NCBI RefSeq assembly: GCF_003208655.1
Contig: NZ_QKLU01000002.1
Coordinates: 498,285-562,284 of the forward strand
DNA length: 64,000 bases
Direction: 5' to 3'
DNA from: Pedobacter nutrimenti
Lineage (GTDB): Bacteria > Bacteroidota > Bacteroidia > Sphingobacteriales > Sphingobacteriaceae
The notes beneath the pieces were generated by a model, which had not been told where the DNA came from, did not search any database, and saw only the letters and a program-made list of their open reading frames with translations. Positions 46,613 through 55,778 of the stretch are shown here, piece after piece (positions within the stretch are counted from its first letter, which is position 1; each line of letters starts with the position of its first letter). The translations under genes and the position numbers were made by a program.

Positions 46613-48442
46613 TTAATCTGTAAATGTTTGCATATCTATTAGTCGTTTATAAAGGCCGTCTTTAGCAATCAGGCTGCTATGGTTTCCCGTTTCAACGATC
46701 TGGCCTTTGTCAATAACTACAATAGTGTCTGCATGCTGAATGGTACTCAGACGATGGGCAATAACAATTGATGTACGGTTTTTCATCAGGTTATTTAAGG
46801 CGTCCTGTACCAATTTTTCCGATTCAGTATCCAGTGCAGAGGTGGCCTCATCCAGAAGCATAATTGGTGGATTGGCTAATACTGCTCTGGCAATACAAAC
46901 ACGCTGTCTTTGCCCGCCTGATAAACGATTTCCCCTATCTCCTACGAAGGTTTGATAGCCTTGTTCTGTATTTAAAATGAATTCATGGGCATTCGCAATT
47001 TTGGCAGCAGCAATTACCTCTTCTTCCGTTGCATTAGGTTTGGCGAAAGCTATGTTGTTGAAAATAGAATCATTAAATAAAAAAGATTCCTGATTAACAA
47101 TACCCATTTGTGTACGGATGCTCTCTACTGTTAGATCCTCATAGGGTTGACCATCTATTTTTATTATTCCTGATTTAGGGTCATGAAAACGGGGGATGAG
47201 GTCCATTAGTGTACTTTTACCTCCTCCGGAAGGACCGATAAGGGCAACCGTACTACCTTTGTTTATTTTTAAATTAATATCTTTTAGCACTTCTTTTGTA
47301 CCATAGCTGAAGGAAACATGCTCTAAGCTTAGGGCTTGATGGAATCCTTCTAATTCTGTTGCCCCTGGCTTATTGATCAATTCTGGTTTAGTGTCAATAA
47401 GCTCGAGGACCCTTTCACCTGCTGCGATACCAGAATGGATACCACTGAAAGAATCGGTTAGTGCTTTTGCCGGTCTCATCACTTGCGAGAAAATGGCAAT
47501 ATAAGCAATGAACTTACTGGTAGAAAGGGCTCCAGGCTGATGGCTCATAATCAAGGTTCCACCATACCAAACAATAAAAGAAACCATAATAACCCCTAAA
47601 AACTCCGATACCGGAGATCCGAGTTGCTGTCTTCTGATCATCTTTCTGTTTAAATTGGAATAGAATACATTCTCGGCATGAAACTTATCTTTGATCCTTT
47701 CACTGGAATTAAAGGCTTTGATGATCTTTATTCCTCCTAGGGCTTCATCTAAAAAGCCAATCATTTTTGCAAATGATTCGTGAGCTTCTTTAGCTTGCTG
47801 TTTGATCCTCTTCACAATTTTACTGATGATAAATGCGGAGATGGGAATAACCATAAGCGAAAATAGCGTAAGCTTTACCGAAATAGACAATAAAACGATA
47901 ATGTAAAAAATCAAGGTGAGCGGTTCTTTGAATACGACCTGTAAGGTATTGGTGACTGTGAATTGTACCACCTGGACATCTGAAGCAACTTTAGAAATGA
48001 TATCTCCCTTACGCTCATTATTGAAAAAACCAACATGCATATTCATCACATTATTAAATACTGTTTTACGAAGATTTAATAAGGTATGGACCCTCAGGTC
48101 TTCCATGATCCGTTGAGAGAAATATCTAAAAATGTTAGATAACAATACCGAAATAACAATAATAAAGCAGACGTATGTAAGGGTTGATTGCGGCCCGTTG
48201 ATTGCCATGGAGGTATTGACAAAATCTGTGAATCTTCCTGTAATATCAAAAGCATTGGTGGCTGTTGAAGCGATACTCTTTGTGTTTTTTGAAGTGGTTG
48301 AAATTAAGGTTTCAAAAAGAGGAGATAAGAGTGCGAGATTTAATACGCCAAATAGAACAGAGAGTAAAGTAGTAATGACATATGGAATGGCAAATTTCTC
48401 TATGGGTTTGGCAAAGGATAATAAACGAAAATATGTTTTCAT
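46613..48442 (-). CDS. MsbA-like ABC transporter (lipid or polysaccharide flippase)
   Basis: The 609-residue half-transporter has six membrane helices (residues 20-330) and an ATPase domain with Walker A GPSGGGKST, signature LSGGQRQR, Walker B IMLLDEATSA, and IAHRLSTIQHADT. It is homologous to MsbA and to lipid-linked glycan flippases. Inside a glycosyltransferase operon, export of lipid A or of a lipid-linked saccharide is the likely job; substrate unproven. Confidence 0.9.
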   Translation of the reverse strand: MKTYFRLLSFAKPIEKFAIPYVITTLLSVLFGVLNLALLSPLFETLISTTSKNTKSIASTATNAFDITGRFTDFVNTSMAINGPQSTLTYVCFIIVISVLLSNIFRYFSQRIMEDLRVHTLLNLRKTVFNNVMNMHVGFFNNERKGDIISKVASDVQVVQFTVTNTLQVVFKEPLTLIFYIIVLLSISVKLTLFSLMVIPISAFIISKIVKRIKQQAKEAHESFAKMIGFLDEALGGIKIIKAFNSSERIKDKFHAENVFYSNLNRKMIRRQQLGSPVSEFLGVIMVSFIVWYGGTLIMSHQPGALSTSKFIAYIAIFSQVMRPAKALTDSFSGIHSGIAAGERVLELIDTKPELINKPGATELEGFHQALSLEHVSFSYGTKEVLKDINLKINKGSTVALIGPSGGGKSTLMDLIPRFHDPKSGIIKIDGQPYEDLTVESIRTQMGIVNQESFLFNDSIFNNIAFAKPNATEEEVIAAAKIANAHEFILNTEQGYQTFVGDRGNRLSGGQRQRVCIARAVLANPPIMLLDEATSALDTESEKLVQDALNNLMKNRTSIVIAHRLSTIQHADTIVVIDKGQIVETGNHSSLIAKDGLYKRLIDMQTFTD

Positions 48443-48499
48443 TAAAAAAAATTAGGCAGCAAAGTTACGGTTTCTATTTTTAATAAAAACAAGCAGTCT

Positions 48500-49486
48500 T
48501 TAGAGGTATGTAACAGGTTTTTCAGTCACAGATTTATTGATAAGATCAATAATGTTCTGTACTTCGAGCTTTGAATGATATTTTGTTTTTAAGGATAGAA
48601 TATTATTCTTTGAAACTTCTATTTGCCGGCTGTACCGGAGATAATCTTTATAACTGTTAATGATCCATGATTTTCCAAGGAGAACTTTTGGGAGAATTTC
48701 TATTAAAAGCAGATAATAGGGCCATATTCTTGCTCTAAATCCTGTTAAGTGTATGCTGTGAAATATAAACCTGTTTCTGAAATAGATCTTTTTCATAAAA
48801 CGGAGTTTTACCTGGGTTTTTGTGCTGGCACCGACCTGATGGAAGCATACAGATTGATGTTCATAATAACATTTCCAGCCAAGAAGCCAGGCCCTTAAAC
48901 TCAGGTCGGCATCTTCGGAAGAGAATGGAGAGTAAATTTCATCAAAACCACCAAGCTCTTTTAATTTTTTGGTATCCACAAGTGCATTTGCTCCAGATAA
49001 ATAGGCCGTATAAGTACTATTGTCCTTTGGGTCCTTGCTATAATAGAATTTGTTTGCTTTAAGCCTGCATCCCTTTCGAAATAAAATACGGGCGGCATCC
49101 TCAATTCTGCTTCCGTCTGCGGTCATGATCCTGCCCATTACACCAAAGGTATCTTCGTTTTGGAAGTATTGCCATTGCTGATCAAAATAGTTCTCCGTCA
49201 GTCTTACATCGGAATTGAGTAAAAAGGTGAGTTCGTAACGTGCAACCTCAATTCCGCGGTTACAAGTATAGGAAAAGCCTTTGTTTTCTGCATTGATGAG
49301 GACTATAATTTCCGGATAATTTTCTTGTAGAAAAGTTACGCTGTCATCCCTTGAAGCATCGTCTGCAACTATAACTTCAAAAGGCATATTTATATGTGTT
49401 GCCGCCGCCAATACAGAGGGAAGATAAGCCTCAAGTAGAGATTTACCATTATAGTTTGGTATGATTATAGAAAGGCTCTTCTTCAT
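48500..49486 (-). CDS. Family 2 glycosyltransferase, rhamnosyltransferase-like
   Basis: The 328-residue protein shows LSIIIPNYNGKSLLEAYLPSV, VADDASRDDSVTFL, LLNSDVRLTENYF (metal motif NSD) and FSSEDADLSLRAW, typical of O-antigen rhamnosyl-like transferases. I start at ATG 49486 (MKKSLSIIIPNYNG); a frame start at 49528 would overlap the next gene more. Followed about 60 bases later by the ABC transporter. Confidence 0.9.
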   Translation of the reverse strand: MKKSLSIIIPNYNGKSLLEAYLPSVLAAATHINMPFEVIVADDASRDDSVTFLQENYPEIIVLINAENKGFSYTCNRGIEVARYELTFLLNSDVRLTENYFDQQWQYFQNEDTFGVMGRIMTADGSRIEDAARILFRKGCRLKANKFYYSKDPKDNSTYTAYLSGANALVDTKKLKELGGFDEIYSPFSSEDADLSLRAWLLGWKCYYEHQSVCFHQVGASTKTQVKLRFMKKIYFRNRFIFHSIHLTGFRARIWPYYLLLIEILPKVLLGKSWIINSYKDYLRYSRQIEVSKNNILSLKTKYHSKLEVQNIIDLINKSVTEKPVTYL

Positions 49487-49496
49487 GACTTCAATT

Positions 49497-50375
49497 TTAT
49501 TTAACAATTTTATAGTTACGGTATTCAAACACCCTCCAGCCTGTCAGGTCTTCTATTTTTTGCAATAAACGCCTTCGGAAAGACATTTTGGGGTTTATTT
49601 TGCTTAAGTCCTCATTAAATATCCAGTTGGTAGCAGCAATCCTGTCTTGCATTACTGATGGATGGGTTTCGGTAAACCTGATCAGCCGGTCGGCGTTATG
49701 CATATCGAAGGTGTTTTGAATGGGGAGATTCTGTTCTACCCATTCTTCAGTCTGATAAAACTGATTAAAATTTCGAACTTTTCCTTGTAGGGCTTTTGGG
49801 GTTTTGACCCATCCGTAGTGATAGATATAGGCATCTATTAATTTTACTTTTAATTTTCGGCCATTAATTCTAAAACCTTGGGCATCCCTGTAAGAATATA
49901 TACCAGGAATGTTTTTTAATATACGTACTTCTCTTCTGTACCAGCGACGGGATTGAGCTGTAAAGTCATAAGAGCCATAGAAATGCCGATATTTTAAAAG
50001 TAAGGCTTCAACATTTTTGTCTTCAAGATTATCTTCCATTTCCCGACGGATTAGTGACAGATATTTTTCATGAATACATTCATCTCCCTGCACATAGATC
50101 ATCCAGTCTGTATTGGGCGAAATAGCAGTTATCGCCTTATTTGTTTCCAGAGCAAATACTTTCCCTCCTTCTCTAAGGGTGTCGTCCCAAACAGTATTCA
50201 GGATCTTTATTTTCTCGGGTGCAATCCTTTTGATCAGGTCTGAAGTTTGATCAGCAGAATTTCCAAGGGCGACTACAAATTCATCACACAGGGGGAGTAC
50301 TGATCTGATGGCTTCACTCACCGGATAATCATTTGTAACAGCATTTCTAATAAAGGTAAAACCGGTAACTTTCAT
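49497..50375 (-). CDS. Putative glycosyltransferase (GT2 superfamily)
   Basis: The 292-residue protein has FTFIRNAVTNDYPVSEAIRSVLP, CDEFVVALGNSADQT and DWMIYVQGDECIHEKYL, a GT-A arrangement with a GDE metal site. A variant type often seen in surface glycan clusters; substrate unknown. It overlaps or abuts the GT2 gene downstream. Confidence 0.75.
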   Translation of the reverse strand: MKVTGFTFIRNAVTNDYPVSEAIRSVLPLCDEFVVALGNSADQTSDLIKRIAPEKIKILNTVWDDTLREGGKVFALETNKAITAISPNTDWMIYVQGDECIHEKYLSLIRREMEDNLEDKNVEALLLKYRHFYGSYDFTAQSRRWYRREVRILKNIPGIYSYRDAQGFRINGRKLKVKLIDAYIYHYGWVKTPKALQGKVRNFNQFYQTEEWVEQNLPIQNTFDMHNADRLIRFTETHPSVMQDRIAATNWIFNEDLSKINPKMSFRRRLLQKIEDLTGWRVFEYRNYKIVK

Positions 50376-50455
50376 TGTATGGACAGGATTTCTTTTATTT
50401 ATCTACAAAGATACATTTTATTCTATAAAGATAGTTTTGTTGACTGCTGCAAAAA

Positions 50456-51652
50456 TCAAATTTCTAATTCAGTTTCAATCCTTTTGCTTTTAAAATCTGT
50501 CACCAACATTTGATAGCTCAGGTAAAGCCAGATGAGTGCACAAGGGAGTGCTTTTAATGAATAACGCATAATGTAATTGTCCCTAATGTATTTTGGGATA
50601 AAATCGGTAGGGGCCATTGTTGTCAGAAGAATAGCAAAAATAAATAATCCGATGATTTCTGTCTTTAATGGTCTTTGCTGAATCATGAACCATATGGCTA
50701 CTCCGGTAAAGGCAATAATATAGGTTTGTGATTCTGAAGAATTGCTAAAAACAACAGTGAAGATGAGTGTGGAAGCAAGGTACATCATCCTGAACGAATT
50801 GGATTTGTATTGACCGAGTCTAACATAAGGAAGACAGAAAAGGATTATCCCTCCCAGTAAAAACGGCCAGTTTGGTATAGATGGGTCTTGCAATGTTCTT
50901 CTGAATATACCCATAATAGAAACATCCTGCCAGGAGACCAGGGTTGCGTTCTCCAATTGTTTGGCCGAAAGGGAAACCGACCAGTCTTTATAGCATTGGA
51001 TAATGTAATCCGGGCTGAAAAAAAACATAGGCAGAATGAAAAATAGAACTGCCCAGAAGATACAGTAGGCTATGAATTTTGGCTTGTTCTTTACAAAGAA
51101 GAAGAATGCCAGCCCAACAATTCCGTACAATTTGATATAAGTCCCCAAAAAGATCAAAAATGCTGCAAAAAAGTTATTCTTTCTCTCAATCATAGTGTAG
51201 GAGAGTATAATAATCGCGGTGATAGAAGGATTGATCTGAAAAGAAAAGAGAGAGGAAAGCAATTCGTTGGTGATGATCCAATAGACAGCAACAATTTTTG
51301 AGTTTTTTAATGGTAGTGTGGAGATGGCGTAATACAGGGTGACTACATTGACGATCTGCCATAAAAACATTCCGACATATTTTGGAAATAGTGTAAAAGG
51401 GGCAATGACCAAAGAGAACAATGGGCCATAATGGTTCATGTCACCGTATTCTGCAGGATATTTCAGATAGAGGTTTAAATGATCTTTGGCGTGAAAGAAG
51501 GTGTATTTAAAAATGAGATAATTATTGTGTTCTTCACCGGCTTTCAATTGTTTTAGTGTCGCTATTACTGCTAATAAAAACCAGATGGAAAGAATAAATG
51601 ACCGGTTGCTGAATAATTTTTCTAAAAGTTGTTGTGTTTTATTATAGTTCAT
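50456..51652 (-). CDS. GT87-like polyprenol-linked mannosyltransferase (DUF2029)
   Basis: The 398-residue membrane protein has about ten hydrophobic helices and the GT87/DUF2029 style YGDMNHYGPLFSLVIAPFTLFP near residue 70, where Asp and His/Tyr residues face the active site. Such GT-C enzymes move sugars from polyprenyl phosphates. Substrate unknown. Located between GT2- and GT32-type genes. Confidence 0.8.
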   Translation of the reverse strand: MNYNKTQQLLEKLFSNRSFILSIWFLLAVIATLKQLKAGEEHNNYLIFKYTFFHAKDHLNLYLKYPAEYGDMNHYGPLFSLVIAPFTLFPKYVGMFLWQIVNVVTLYYAISTLPLKNSKIVAVYWIITNELLSSLFSFQINPSITAIIILSYTMIERKNNFFAAFLIFLGTYIKLYGIVGLAFFFFVKNKPKFIAYCIFWAVLFFILPMFFFSPDYIIQCYKDWSVSLSAKQLENATLVSWQDVSIMGIFRRTLQDPSIPNWPFLLGGIILFCLPYVRLGQYKSNSFRMMYLASTLIFTVVFSNSSESQTYIIAFTGVAIWFMIQQRPLKTEIIGLFIFAILLTTMAPTDFIPKYIRDNYIMRYSLKALPCALIWLYLSYQMLVTDFKSKRIETELEI

Positions 51653-51684
51653 CAGATTTTTTAAATACGTAGATCACCAATTCT

Positions 51685-52368
51685 TTAGTCAGGGCGAAGC
51701 ACGGGGCGGGTAAGTTGTAATTTTTTCCAATGTTCTCCTTTGCGATACAGAAGCTTGCTAAAAGGGTATTTAAACCTAAGGTGACCATTGTAATCTATCC
51801 CGAATAATCTATAAGGAACATCTGGGGTATTGGCTATGCAGGTATTGACGCCTTGTGTGTAAACCGTAGGACCTGTCATTTTATGTACATCATGCGGATA
51901 CCTGTTGTTTCGGATGTTATCACAAACCAGCTCCAGAGTTTGTTTAAGAAATGGGTGCCCGGGTTCATAAACCAGTGCCCATTGAACATACAATGTCGGG
52001 TTTCCTTCTTCTGAGATAACAGCGGTGTCTGTTGGTTTTATAAAATCATTGAGACTTCCTCTGATTGAACTGTCTATATCAAGATAAACCCCTCCTTTTT
52101 TTAGCAATATTGCATATCTGAAGAAATCTGCTTTTGCAGCCCCAATATTTAATCGCTGATATAACTTTAATGTTTCTTCATCAAATTCTTCTGAAAGAAA
52201 TTTTTCAATCCTTTGGTCATCATAGAATTCATAAATGTAGTCAGGATTCTTTTTTCTGAATCTGGAAATATGCCATTTAGTTATAAAAGGCAATTTTTCT
52301 GTTTTAAAAGTCTGATGTATAATTTTTGGGATAGGCATGCTCGGGTTTTCTGTGGCTAAAGCTAGCAT
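51685..52368 (-). CDS. Family 32 glycosyltransferase (OCH1/Gly_transf_sug-like)
   Basis: The 227-residue protein has PKIIHQTFKTEKLP, then AAKADFFRYAILLKKGGVYLDIDSSI with the DxD motif, defining features of the Gly_transf_sug family. It is the most upstream gene of the leftward operon. Divergent from meaB. Confidence 0.88.
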   Translation of the reverse strand: MLALATENPSMPIPKIIHQTFKTEKLPFITKWHISRFRKKNPDYIYEFYDDQRIEKFLSEEFDEETLKLYQRLNIGAAKADFFRYAILLKKGGVYLDIDSSIRGSLNDFIKPTDTAVISEEGNPTLYVQWALVYEPGHPFLKQTLELVCDNIRNNRYPHDVHKMTGPTVYTQGVNTCIANTPDVPYRLFGIDYNGHLRFKYPFSKLLYRKGEHWKKLQLTRPVLRPD

Positions 52369-52473
52369 TTCATTGGAAACTGTGCAAGTACGACTGCTGA
52401 TGTGTCTAGAAAGGAGAAATTGTTATAGATAAATGTTCGATAAAATGTATTTCTTTGTGTAAAAAGATAATTA

Positions 52474-53364
52474 ATGGATGAACTTGAACCTATTCTACAA
52501 GGAATCAGACAAGGAAATTTTCTTGCTTTGGCCAGGGCATTAACCTGGGTTGAAAATGACATTGCTCCGGCTGCAGGCTTACTTCGTTCACTTAAAATGA
52601 ATGTAAAAGTGCCTGTGGTGGGGATTACGGGTCCGCCCGGGGCCGGAAAGAGCACCCTGGTTAATGCCGTTGCAACCTATTTTGCTGATCTTCAGAAAAA
52701 GGTAGCCATTCTGGCTGTTGATCCAACCTCTCCTTTTAATTTTGGTTCATTGCTTGGGGACCGGATTCGAATGTCTGCCCAGTTTAACAGGCCCAATGTC
52801 TACATCCGTTCTGTAGCAACAAGGGGCGCTTTGGGGGGTATTTCCGCGAAAACTATTGAAATGGTAGATGTGATGCGGGCATCAGATTTTGATTTAATTT
52901 TGGTTGAAACTGTTGGTGTCGGACAGTCAGAACTCGAAATTGCGGGACTAGCTGATCGTACGGTGGTTGTTCTTGTTCCGGAATCCGGAGATGAGATTCA
53001 GAATATTAAATCGGGTCTAATGGAAATCGCCCAGGCCTTTGTGGTCAATAAGTCAGATCGGGAGGGGGCAGATACTTTTGCCAATAATCTAAAAAAGCTA
53101 GTTCATCATCAGGAACCCAAAATTCCTGTTTTTAAAACGGTCGCAGATAAAAACATGGGAGTCAAAATGTTTTGTGACTGGCTTCAGGAACCCTTTTATT
53201 TAGAAAATGAACGCAGACCTTATCTGATGGCAGAAAAAGCATTCAAAATCCTACAGCATTATAAAATGAGCAGTATAGATAAGGTCAGTTTCAGAAGAGA
53301 AATCAAAGACGCCATGAAACAAGCAGATTTTAATGTTTACCGCTTTCTGGAGCGCTGGTATTAA
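52474..53364 (+). CDS. meaB: Methylmalonyl-CoA mutase-associated GTPase MeaB
   Basis: The 296-residue G3E-type GTPase protects and reloads the B12-dependent methylmalonyl-CoA mutase. It has Walker A GITGPPGAGKSTLVNA, the DPTSPF stretch, ETVGVGQSE (switch), and the base-recognition VNKSD. The mutase genes are not in this window. Divergent from the glycan cluster. Confidence 0.94.
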   Translation: MDELEPILQGIRQGNFLALARALTWVENDIAPAAGLLRSLKMNVKVPVVGITGPPGAGKSTLVNAVATYFADLQKKVAILAVDPTSPFNFGSLLGDRIRMSAQFNRPNVYIRSVATRGALGGISAKTIEMVDVMRASDFDLILVETVGVGQSELEIAGLADRTVVVLVPESGDEIQNIKSGLMEIAQAFVVNKSDREGADTFANNLKKLVHHQEPKIPVFKTVADKNMGVKMFCDWLQEPFYLENERRPYLMAEKAFKILQHYKMSSIDKVSFRREIKDAMKQADFNVYRFLERWY

Positions 53365-53762
53365 ATTGAGTAGTATTCCTGTCTGAAAAAAAGGACTTCT
53401 AGGTGTATCCAAGACACTTTTGATTTTATCAGGTTGAAGCAATGGATCTCTTTTTATGCAATTGGCAGTAAATGAAATTTCAATGACAAATTTGGTTGTT
53501 TATTTGATTTATACTTTTTAATGGGTCTTATTTATTTGATTATTAGAGGTTTGTGCTTTGCTTTTTTGCTCGATTGGTTTAATGGAAAGCTGTTGCTTCT
53601 ACTGATTATGAAGTATTTATATGCTGAAATGCTGTATTTTTTTGCTATTTTTAAGTTTGGAACAGTGTTTGTGTAGGTGTTTGAGAATTTAAAAATTTGT
53701 TTAATTTTGCTACACAAAAAAATTATACAATTAAAATTTGTTTAACCTTAAAAAAGAAAATT
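53365..53762. other. Gap between meaB and the OmpA gene
   Basis: About 400 bases with no plausible gene on either strand. A weak GTGT/ACAC hairpin followed by TTTTGATTTT near 53402-53420 may end meaB transcription. The last 60 bases hold the OmpA promoter and A-rich leader. Confidence 0.6.
53702..53709 (+). promoter_or_regulatory. -7 promoter element of the OmpA gene
   Basis: TAATTTTG, exact TAnnTTTG, with a TTTG about 20 bases upstream as possible -33. The leader of about 50 bases is A-rich, as for very highly expressed Bacteroidota genes. Confidence 0.65.
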
Positions 53763-55109
53763 ATGAATTATTCTACTTTAAAAAAGGGTCTGGCAGTTTC
53801 TTTTGTCGCTTTAATGGGAGCTACGTCTCTTGTTAATGCACAAGATGCGCCTGCTAGCTCTTCTTCGGCCAAAGTATTTGGCGGAAGAGGCCAGTATAGA
53901 ACCTGGTCTATCGGAGTGAATGCGGGTGTTTTATCTCCATTCCTTGCCATCGGTGGCTCTAACGATTTCAAAAATGCAGAAGTTAACTTAGGTTATGGCA
54001 TTTCATTGAAAAAACAATTAGGTCATGCATTTGGTTTAGAAGGTAACATTTTCCGTGGAAAAGTTTCCGGTACAAATAAAGACATGCCAGGTGGTGTTAA
54101 CTATGGTGTTAAGTCTTTTGAAACTCAATTGGCTTATGCTGCGGATATCCGTGGTGTGGTTAACGTTGCAACTGTTGACTTTTTACGTCGTGAAAACTCT
54201 GTAAACTTTTTCGTTACTGCTGGTTACGGTTTAGCTGCTTATGCACCTAAAACAACTTCAGCTACAGGTGTTGTTACAGATTGGAAAGACAAAGCTGGTA
54301 AAAACCACGACAAAACTTATATCAAAGAAGCCTATATTCCAGTTGGAGTAGGTGTGAAATTTAAAGTTTCTGACCGTGTTGCCTTTAACTTAGGTTATAC
54401 CATGCACTTCGTTGATGGAAATAACTTTGATGGTGTTTATTCTTATGCTGGTCATAAAGATAAATTCTCTTACGGATACGCTGGTTTAGAGTTCTCTCTT
54501 GGATCTAAATCCAAACCAGATCTGGAGTGGGTAAATCCATTGGCTATGATGTATGATGAATTGAAAGATCCTTCATTGCGTCAGGAAGTTGAAGCACTTA
54601 AAAACCGTGTTTCTAACGTAGAGAAATCAGTTGAAGATTTGAAAAAAGATTCAGATGGTGATGGTGTAGCAGATCAGTTTGATAAATGCCCTAACACACC
54701 TGCTGGTACTGCTGTTGATGGATCAGGATGTCCTCTTCCAAAAGCACCAGAGCCTACTACTGTTGCTCCAACAAGCAATGTAACAGGTTTTGAGCCAATT
54801 CAATTTGAGTTTAACAGTTCAGTATTAAAAACTGAGTCTTATCCTATCTTAGATAAATTGTCTTCAGGATTACGTGAAAAAGGTGGTAAAGTAACTTTAA
54901 AAGGTTATGCTTCTAGCGAAGGTACTGCTGCATATAACTTGAAATTATCTAAAGACAGAGCTAATTCTGTTAAAACTTACCTGGTAAACTCTGGTGTTAA
55001 TTCTAGCGCTGTAGTTACTAAAGGTTATGGTGAAGCTAACCCAGTTGCTTCTAACGATACTGAAGAAGGTCGTATCCGTAACCGTCGTGTTGAATCTTCA
55101 AGAAACTAA
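53763..55109 (+). CDS. OmpA family outer-membrane porin
   Basis: The 448-residue protein has a signal peptide (ending NAQ, residue 26), an N-terminal beta-barrel (about 50-270), a short coiled coil (RQEVEALKNRVSNVEKSVEDL), one thrombospondin type-3 calcium repeat (DSDGDGVADQFDKCPNTPAG) and a C-terminal OmpA peptidoglycan-binding domain (LKGYASSEG, LSKDRANSVKTYL, GYGEANPVASN). The codon choice is strongly biased, as expected of a major porin. ATG 53763 follows the promoter and leader; the frame upstream to 53697 is ruled out by them. Confidence 0.95.
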   Translation: MNYSTLKKGLAVSFVALMGATSLVNAQDAPASSSSAKVFGGRGQYRTWSIGVNAGVLSPFLAIGGSNDFKNAEVNLGYGISLKKQLGHAFGLEGNIFRGKVSGTNKDMPGGVNYGVKSFETQLAYAADIRGVVNVATVDFLRRENSVNFFVTAGYGLAAYAPKTTSATGVVTDWKDKAGKNHDKTYIKEAYIPVGVGVKFKVSDRVAFNLGYTMHFVDGNNFDGVYSYAGHKDKFSYGYAGLEFSLGSKSKPDLEWVNPLAMMYDELKDPSLRQEVEALKNRVSNVEKSVEDLKKDSDGDGVADQFDKCPNTPAGTAVDGSGCPLPKAPEPTTVAPTSNVTGFEPIQFEFNSSVLKTESYPILDKLSSGLREKGGKVTLKGYASSEGTAAYNLKLSKDRANSVKTYLVNSGVNSSAVVTKGYGEANPVASNDTEEGRIRNRRVESSRN

Positions 55110-55127
55110 TCTTTCTTAAGAACATAC

Positions 55128-55166
55128 AAAAAAGAGGGCTTCGATATTCGAAGCCCTCTTTTTTTA
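55128..55166. terminator. Terminator after OmpA
   Basis: AAAAAAGAGGGCTTCGA and its exact complement pair around TAT, with T-run after it. Confidence 0.93.
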
Positions 55167-55170
55167 TTTA

Positions 55171-55178
55171 TACATTTG
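55171..55178 (+). promoter_or_regulatory. -7 promoter element of the 55182 gene
   Basis: TACATTTG, exact TAnnTTTG, only 3 bases before the ATG at 55182. Leaderless mRNA is predicted. Confidence 0.5.
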
Positions 55179-55181
55179 TGT

Positions 55182-55322
55182 ATGTACTTTTTCAGGAAGA
55201 AAGACAAAAACAGGCCGGTTAATATTAACCTGAAGATTATGCATTTTATAAATGCCCTGGCCATTATTGTGTTCCTTGGAGCATTGATATGGAAATTAAT
55301 TAGCCTGCTCTTAAAATCATAA
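55182..55322 (+). CDS. 46-residue membrane protein (DUF6728-like)
   Basis: The small frame starts MYFFRKKDKNRPVN and continues with one hydrophobic helix (about residues 20-43, FINALAIIVFLGALIW). This arrangement, a charged YFFRKKDxNRP head before one helix, recalls a small Bacteroidota family that I believe is DUF6728; the name is from memory. A perfect -7 element just upstream and a stop before ridA support a real gene. Function unknown. Confidence 0.7.
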   Translation: MYFFRKKDKNRPVNINLKIMHFINALAIIVFLGALIWKLISLLLKS

Positions 55323-55367
55323 ACTGTACTGCTGTTATCTATAAAATACAATCAATATTAAACATTT

Positions 55368-55757
55368 ATGAAAAGAATTATTAATACCAACGACGCTCCG
55401 GCACCTATTGGGCCTTATAATCAGGCAGTACTTGCTGGCGGTTTTCTGTATGTCTCTGGGCAAATACCAATTAACCCGGCAACCGGTGCGCTCAATCAAT
55501 CTTCCCTTTCGGAAGAAACACATCAGGTGATGAGAAACCTCCATGCTGTATTGATTGAGGCTGGATTTGGATTTGAACATATTGTAAAAACAACCATATT
55601 TTTATCAGATATGAGCTTGTTTGCCGAAGTCAATGAAGTATACGGTTCTTATTTCCATAAAGACTTTCCAGCCAGGGAAACGGTTGCCGTTAAAGGTTTG
55701 CCAAAAGGAGTAAATGTGGAGATTTCTGCAATTGCTTACCATAGTGAGAAAATATAA
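55368..55757 (+). CDS. RidA family reactive-imine deaminase
   Basis: The 129-residue protein of the YjgF/YER057c/UK114 family hydrolyses reactive enamine/imine intermediates such as 2-aminoacrylate. It shows the conserved APAPIGPYNQAV, YVSGQIPINPATGAL, and ARETVAVKGLPKGVNVEISAIAY, with the substrate-binding Arg in FPARE. Precedes recG by 22 bases. Confidence 0.94.
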   Translation: MKRIINTNDAPAPIGPYNQAVLAGGFLYVSGQIPINPATGALNQSSLSEETHQVMRNLHAVLIEAGFGFEHIVKTTIFLSDMSLFAEVNEVYGSYFHKDFPARETVAVKGLPKGVNVEISAIAYHSEKI

Positions 55758-55778
55758 TCTGACAAAAAAATAAAGGTT

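Larger units (their letters stand above)
35346..52368. other. Surface-polysaccharide gene region
   Basis: About ten glycosyltransferase genes of five or more families, a methyltransferase, three heptose genes and an MsbA-type transporter occupy this stretch, most on the minus strand and closely packed between 40.4 and 52.4 kb. The region is visibly more AT-rich than its flanks, especially 40.4-42.6 kb. No Wzx, Wzy, polymerase or chain-length gene was seen. Probably LPS or capsule decoration; the product is not known. Confidence 0.75.

Noticed and set aside
40410..52368. CRISPR-like or phase-variable repeats within the glycan region
   Set aside because: Only coding duplication of two glycosyltransferases was found; no regularly spaced repeats, homopolymer tracts in coding starts or invertible promoters were visible.
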